Below are positions 62,394 through 64,000 of a stretch of DNA of 64,000 nt, piece by piece. The DNA is from Candidatus Latescibacterota bacterium (GTDB lineage: Bacteria > Latescibacterota > MWCZ01): NCBI GenBank assembly GCA_022706085.1, contig JAKJDF010000006.1, positions 1-64,000 of the forward strand, written 5' to 3'. A program made the translations under genes and the position numbers. How positions within the stretch are numbered: position 1 is the stretch's first letter; each line of letters begins with the position of its first letter. Under the pieces are notes generated by a model. It was not told the DNA's origin and did not search any database. It worked only from the letters and a program-made list of their open reading frames with translations.

Positions 62394-63521
62394 ATGGCTG
62401 GCGAGAGAGTCGTAGTTGCGATGAGCGGGGGCGTGGACAGCTCCCTTGCGGCCGTTCTGCTCCACGAACAAGGCTTTCGCGTGGCAGGCCTGACTCTGAA
62501 ACTGTGGGATCCAAACCGCGCGGCTGGCGCGCGTGGTACGGGTGCATCCGCCAGTCATGAACATGGCCCGGCCGCGGATGCCCGTGAAGTATGCGAACGC
62601 CTTGGCGTGCGCCATCACGTGCTTGATTTCACGGAAGTCTTTGAACGGGTGGTGATTGATGATTTTGTCCGGGAGTACGGGAGCGGGGCGACACCAAATC
62701 CGTGCGTGCGGTGCAATGCACTGGTGAAATGGGAGGCATTACTGCGCATGGCGGACCGTTTGGATGCCGAGTTCGTCGCAACGGGCCATTACGCAAGGGT
62801 GATTCATCGTGAGGATGGGGTTGCGGAGCTCAGGAAGGGAGTGGACACCAGTAAGGACCAGTCCTACGCGTTATGGAGAATGGGTCAGGAACACCTGCGA
62901 CGGACACTGCTGCCGCTGGGGGGGATGAGGAAAACAGAAACGCGGAGAATGGCTGCTGAACTCGGGCTCTGCACCGCGAACAAACCCGAAAGCCAGGAGA
63001 TATGTTTTATCCCTGACAATGATTACGTGCGCTTCCTCAGGGCAAGGGACGAGCGTTCCGGACGGGAATCACCCGGCTTCGTCCGCGGTGAGTTGCGCAC
63101 GTTCAGAAGCAACGAACTTGTAGGGACCCACGGTGGGACAGCACACTTCACCATAGGCCAGCGAAAGGGGCTGCGAGTAGCCTTTGGCCGTCCCCGTTAC
63201 GTCGTCCGCATTGACCCGCCGACTCACACCGTCTGGATCGGAGATACGAGCGATCTTGAGACCACTACGGTACAAGCGGAGCACGCCAACTGGTCTCTCG
63301 GACGCGCACCCGGTGCGGGAACAAGAAGCACAGCGAAGATCCGGTACCTGCATGCCGGAGCAAGTGGTCGAGTCTTTCCCGCTTCAGACGGGTCAATGGC
63401 GTTCATCTTCGAGGAACCGCAACGAGCAGTGACGCCCGGGCAGTCGCTTGTCGTATATGATGATGACCTTGTTCTCGGTGGCGGTGTGATCAGACCTGTT
63501 CCCGGCGAGAAGGCTTCCTGA
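62394..63521 (+). CDS. mnmA: tRNA-specific 2-thiouridylase
   Basis: 375 aa. VVVAMSGGVDSSLAA is the PP-loop ATPase motif; LKLWDP, TPNPCVRCN with the first catalytic Cys, ATGHYARV, SKDQSYALW, SQEICFIPD with the second Cys, then GQRKGLRVAF and the C-terminal beta-barrel. It thiolates U34 of Lys/Glu/Gln tRNAs using a sulfur relay. Divergent from the GH36 cluster; lnt starts 7 bp after. Confidence 0.95.
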   Translation: MAGERVVVAMSGGVDSSLAAVLLHEQGFRVAGLTLKLWDPNRAAGARGTGASASHEHGPAADAREVCERLGVRHHVLDFTEVFERVVIDDFVREYGSGATPNPCVRCNALVKWEALLRMADRLDAEFVATGHYARVIHREDGVAELRKGVDTSKDQSYALWRMGQEHLRRTLLPLGGMRKTETRRMAAELGLCTANKPESQEICFIPDNDYVRFLRARDERSGRESPGFVRGELRTFRSNELVGTHGGTAHFTIGQRKGLRVAFGRPRYVVRIDPPTHTVWIGDTSDLETTTVQAEHANWSLGRAPGAGTRSTAKIRYLHAGASGRVFPASDGSMAFIFEEPQRAVTPGQSLVVYDDDLVLGGGVIRPVPGEKAS

Positions 63522-63528
63522 AAAAATC

Positions 63529-64000
63529 ATGACCGCACGTTCGAAACAGGTGGTTCTCAGTCTCCTGAGCGGGGTACTTCTTGCGGCCGCGTTTCCGCCA
63601 CTCCCCTCAGGCCCTCTGGCCTGGGTAGCTCTGGTCCCATTGCTGTTCGCGCTGGATGGTGCGAGCACCAGGCGTGCGGCGGCGCTGGGGTACGTCTTCG
63701 GGGTCGCGTTCCATGTGTGTTCGCTCTACTGGATCGCATTCCACGTTGACATACCACGGTTTCTCAGCATTGCCGCGTGGATCGCTGCCAGCCTTGTTCT
63801 GGGGGTCTACTATGCCGCCGCTTGTGCCTGTTTCCGACTGACTGGACGCTGGGTCGGCCGAAAATGGGTCTGGTTTGCGCCTTTCATATGGGTAGTGCTC
63901 GAATACTCGAGATACGTAAGCGAGTTCGCGTTTCCCTGGACTGTGGTCGCACACTCGCAATCCCGGTTGCTCGGCCTGATCCAACAGGCGGATTTTTGGG
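63529..64000 (+). CDS. lnt: Apolipoprotein N-acyltransferase, N-terminal part (truncated by window)
   Basis: 157 codons visible, ATG 63529. Begins VLSLLSGVLLAAAFPPLP, then LAWVALVPLLFAL and SLYWIAFHV, with several membrane helices and LEYSRYVSEFAFPW, the conserved Lnt N-terminal region. The nitrilase-like catalytic domain lies beyond the edge. Lnt N-acylates lipoproteins in the inner membrane, consistent with a diderm. Confidence 0.9.
   Translation, partial: MTARSKQVVLSLLSGVLLAAAFPPLPSGPLAWVALVPLLFALDGASTRRAAALGYVFGVAFHVCSLYWIAFHVDIPRFLSIAAWIAASLVLGVYYAAACACFRLTGRWVGRKWVWFAPFIWVVLEYSRYVSEFAFPWTVVAHSQSRLLGLIQQADFW

Noticed and set aside
62112-62618. N-terminal extension of the GH36 frame to 62618
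   Set aside because: Runs antisense into mnmA, is Arg/His-rich and lacks GH36 similarity; GTG 62111 has a good ribosome site.
1-64000. CRISPR arrays, insertion sequences, prophage or integrase-tRNA islands
   Set aside because: No regularly spaced repeats, transposase or integrase motifs seen; the tRNA-Arg gene is not followed by an integrase or a repeated 3' end.

Overview
This 64 kb window is a gene-dense, GC-rich chromosomal segment from a diderm (Gram-negative-type) bacterium. The envelope genes show this: a lipid A acyltransferase-like protein, the start of apolipoprotein N-acyltransferase (lnt), a porin ending in Phe, lipoproteins, and two secreted proteases with PNPFNP-type C-terminal sorting domains. 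FG-GAP/UnbV repeats, pre-peptidase repeats, DUF6132, several uncharacterised sugar-catabolism families and type-9-like sorting tails together suggest an uncultured lineage near the FCB group or a neighbouring candidate phylum. No 16S gene is present, so the phylum stays an inference. I found no phage, transposon, integron or CRISPR array.

Layout. 1-2669 (minus): a TolB-like propeller lipoprotein and an FG-GAP/UnbV protein, translationally coupled. 3021-6645: TatD nuclease, then an enolase-superfamily enzyme and an alpha/beta hydrolase. 6716-14638 (minus): riboflavin kinase/FAD synthetase, MgtC, a 1055-aa glycosidase-like protein, a sigma54 activator with a PAS domain, a DUF302 protein, a 56-aa DUF6132 membrane protein and a duplicated Cys-containing unknown. 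14898-18367 (plus): PfkB kinase, membrane metalloprotease-like protein, LpxL-like acyltransferase and CoaE, each overlapping the next, convergent with glycerol kinase. 20246-26515: two tandem GH38 alpha-mannosidases. 26813-32499: a biosynthetic run (ndk, 3-hydroxyacyl-CoA dehydrogenase, fabI, nadC, birA, a degenerate hemC homologue, aroQ) ending in tRNA-Arg(TCT) and a strong terminator.

32513-46490: sugar-related genes. The minus arm holds a fructokinase-like PfkB, porin, aldo/keto reductase, Gfo/Idh oxidoreductase, a ceramidase-like pseudoenzyme, a pre-peptidase repeat protein, an Arg-rich protein, AcpS and a TIM-barrel isomerase. The divergent plus arm holds another PfkB kinase and a double-SIS protein; a URO-D family methyltransferase-like gene converges on it. 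46773-64000: paired metalloproteases, an aminotransferase/deacetylase/nitrilase trio, a third GH38 enzyme, a LEA14 lipoprotein, a temptin-like protein, a KamA-family radical SAM enzyme, a four-helix-bundle protein, a Kelch protein coupled to a GH36 alpha-galactosidase, then mnmA and truncated lnt.

The main physiological theme is complex-carbohydrate use: three GH38 mannosidases, GH36, a six-hairpin-type glycosidase, three PfkB kinases, isomerases, oxidoreductases and a porin. The most unusual theme is degenerate paralogues of textbook enzymes kept as intact genes: a hemC homologue without catalytic Asp/Arg residues, a ceramidase-like protein without its metal-binding His motifs, and a fused double SIS protein whose halves have lost complementary motifs. 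Function calls rest on motif reading alone; no database search was run.
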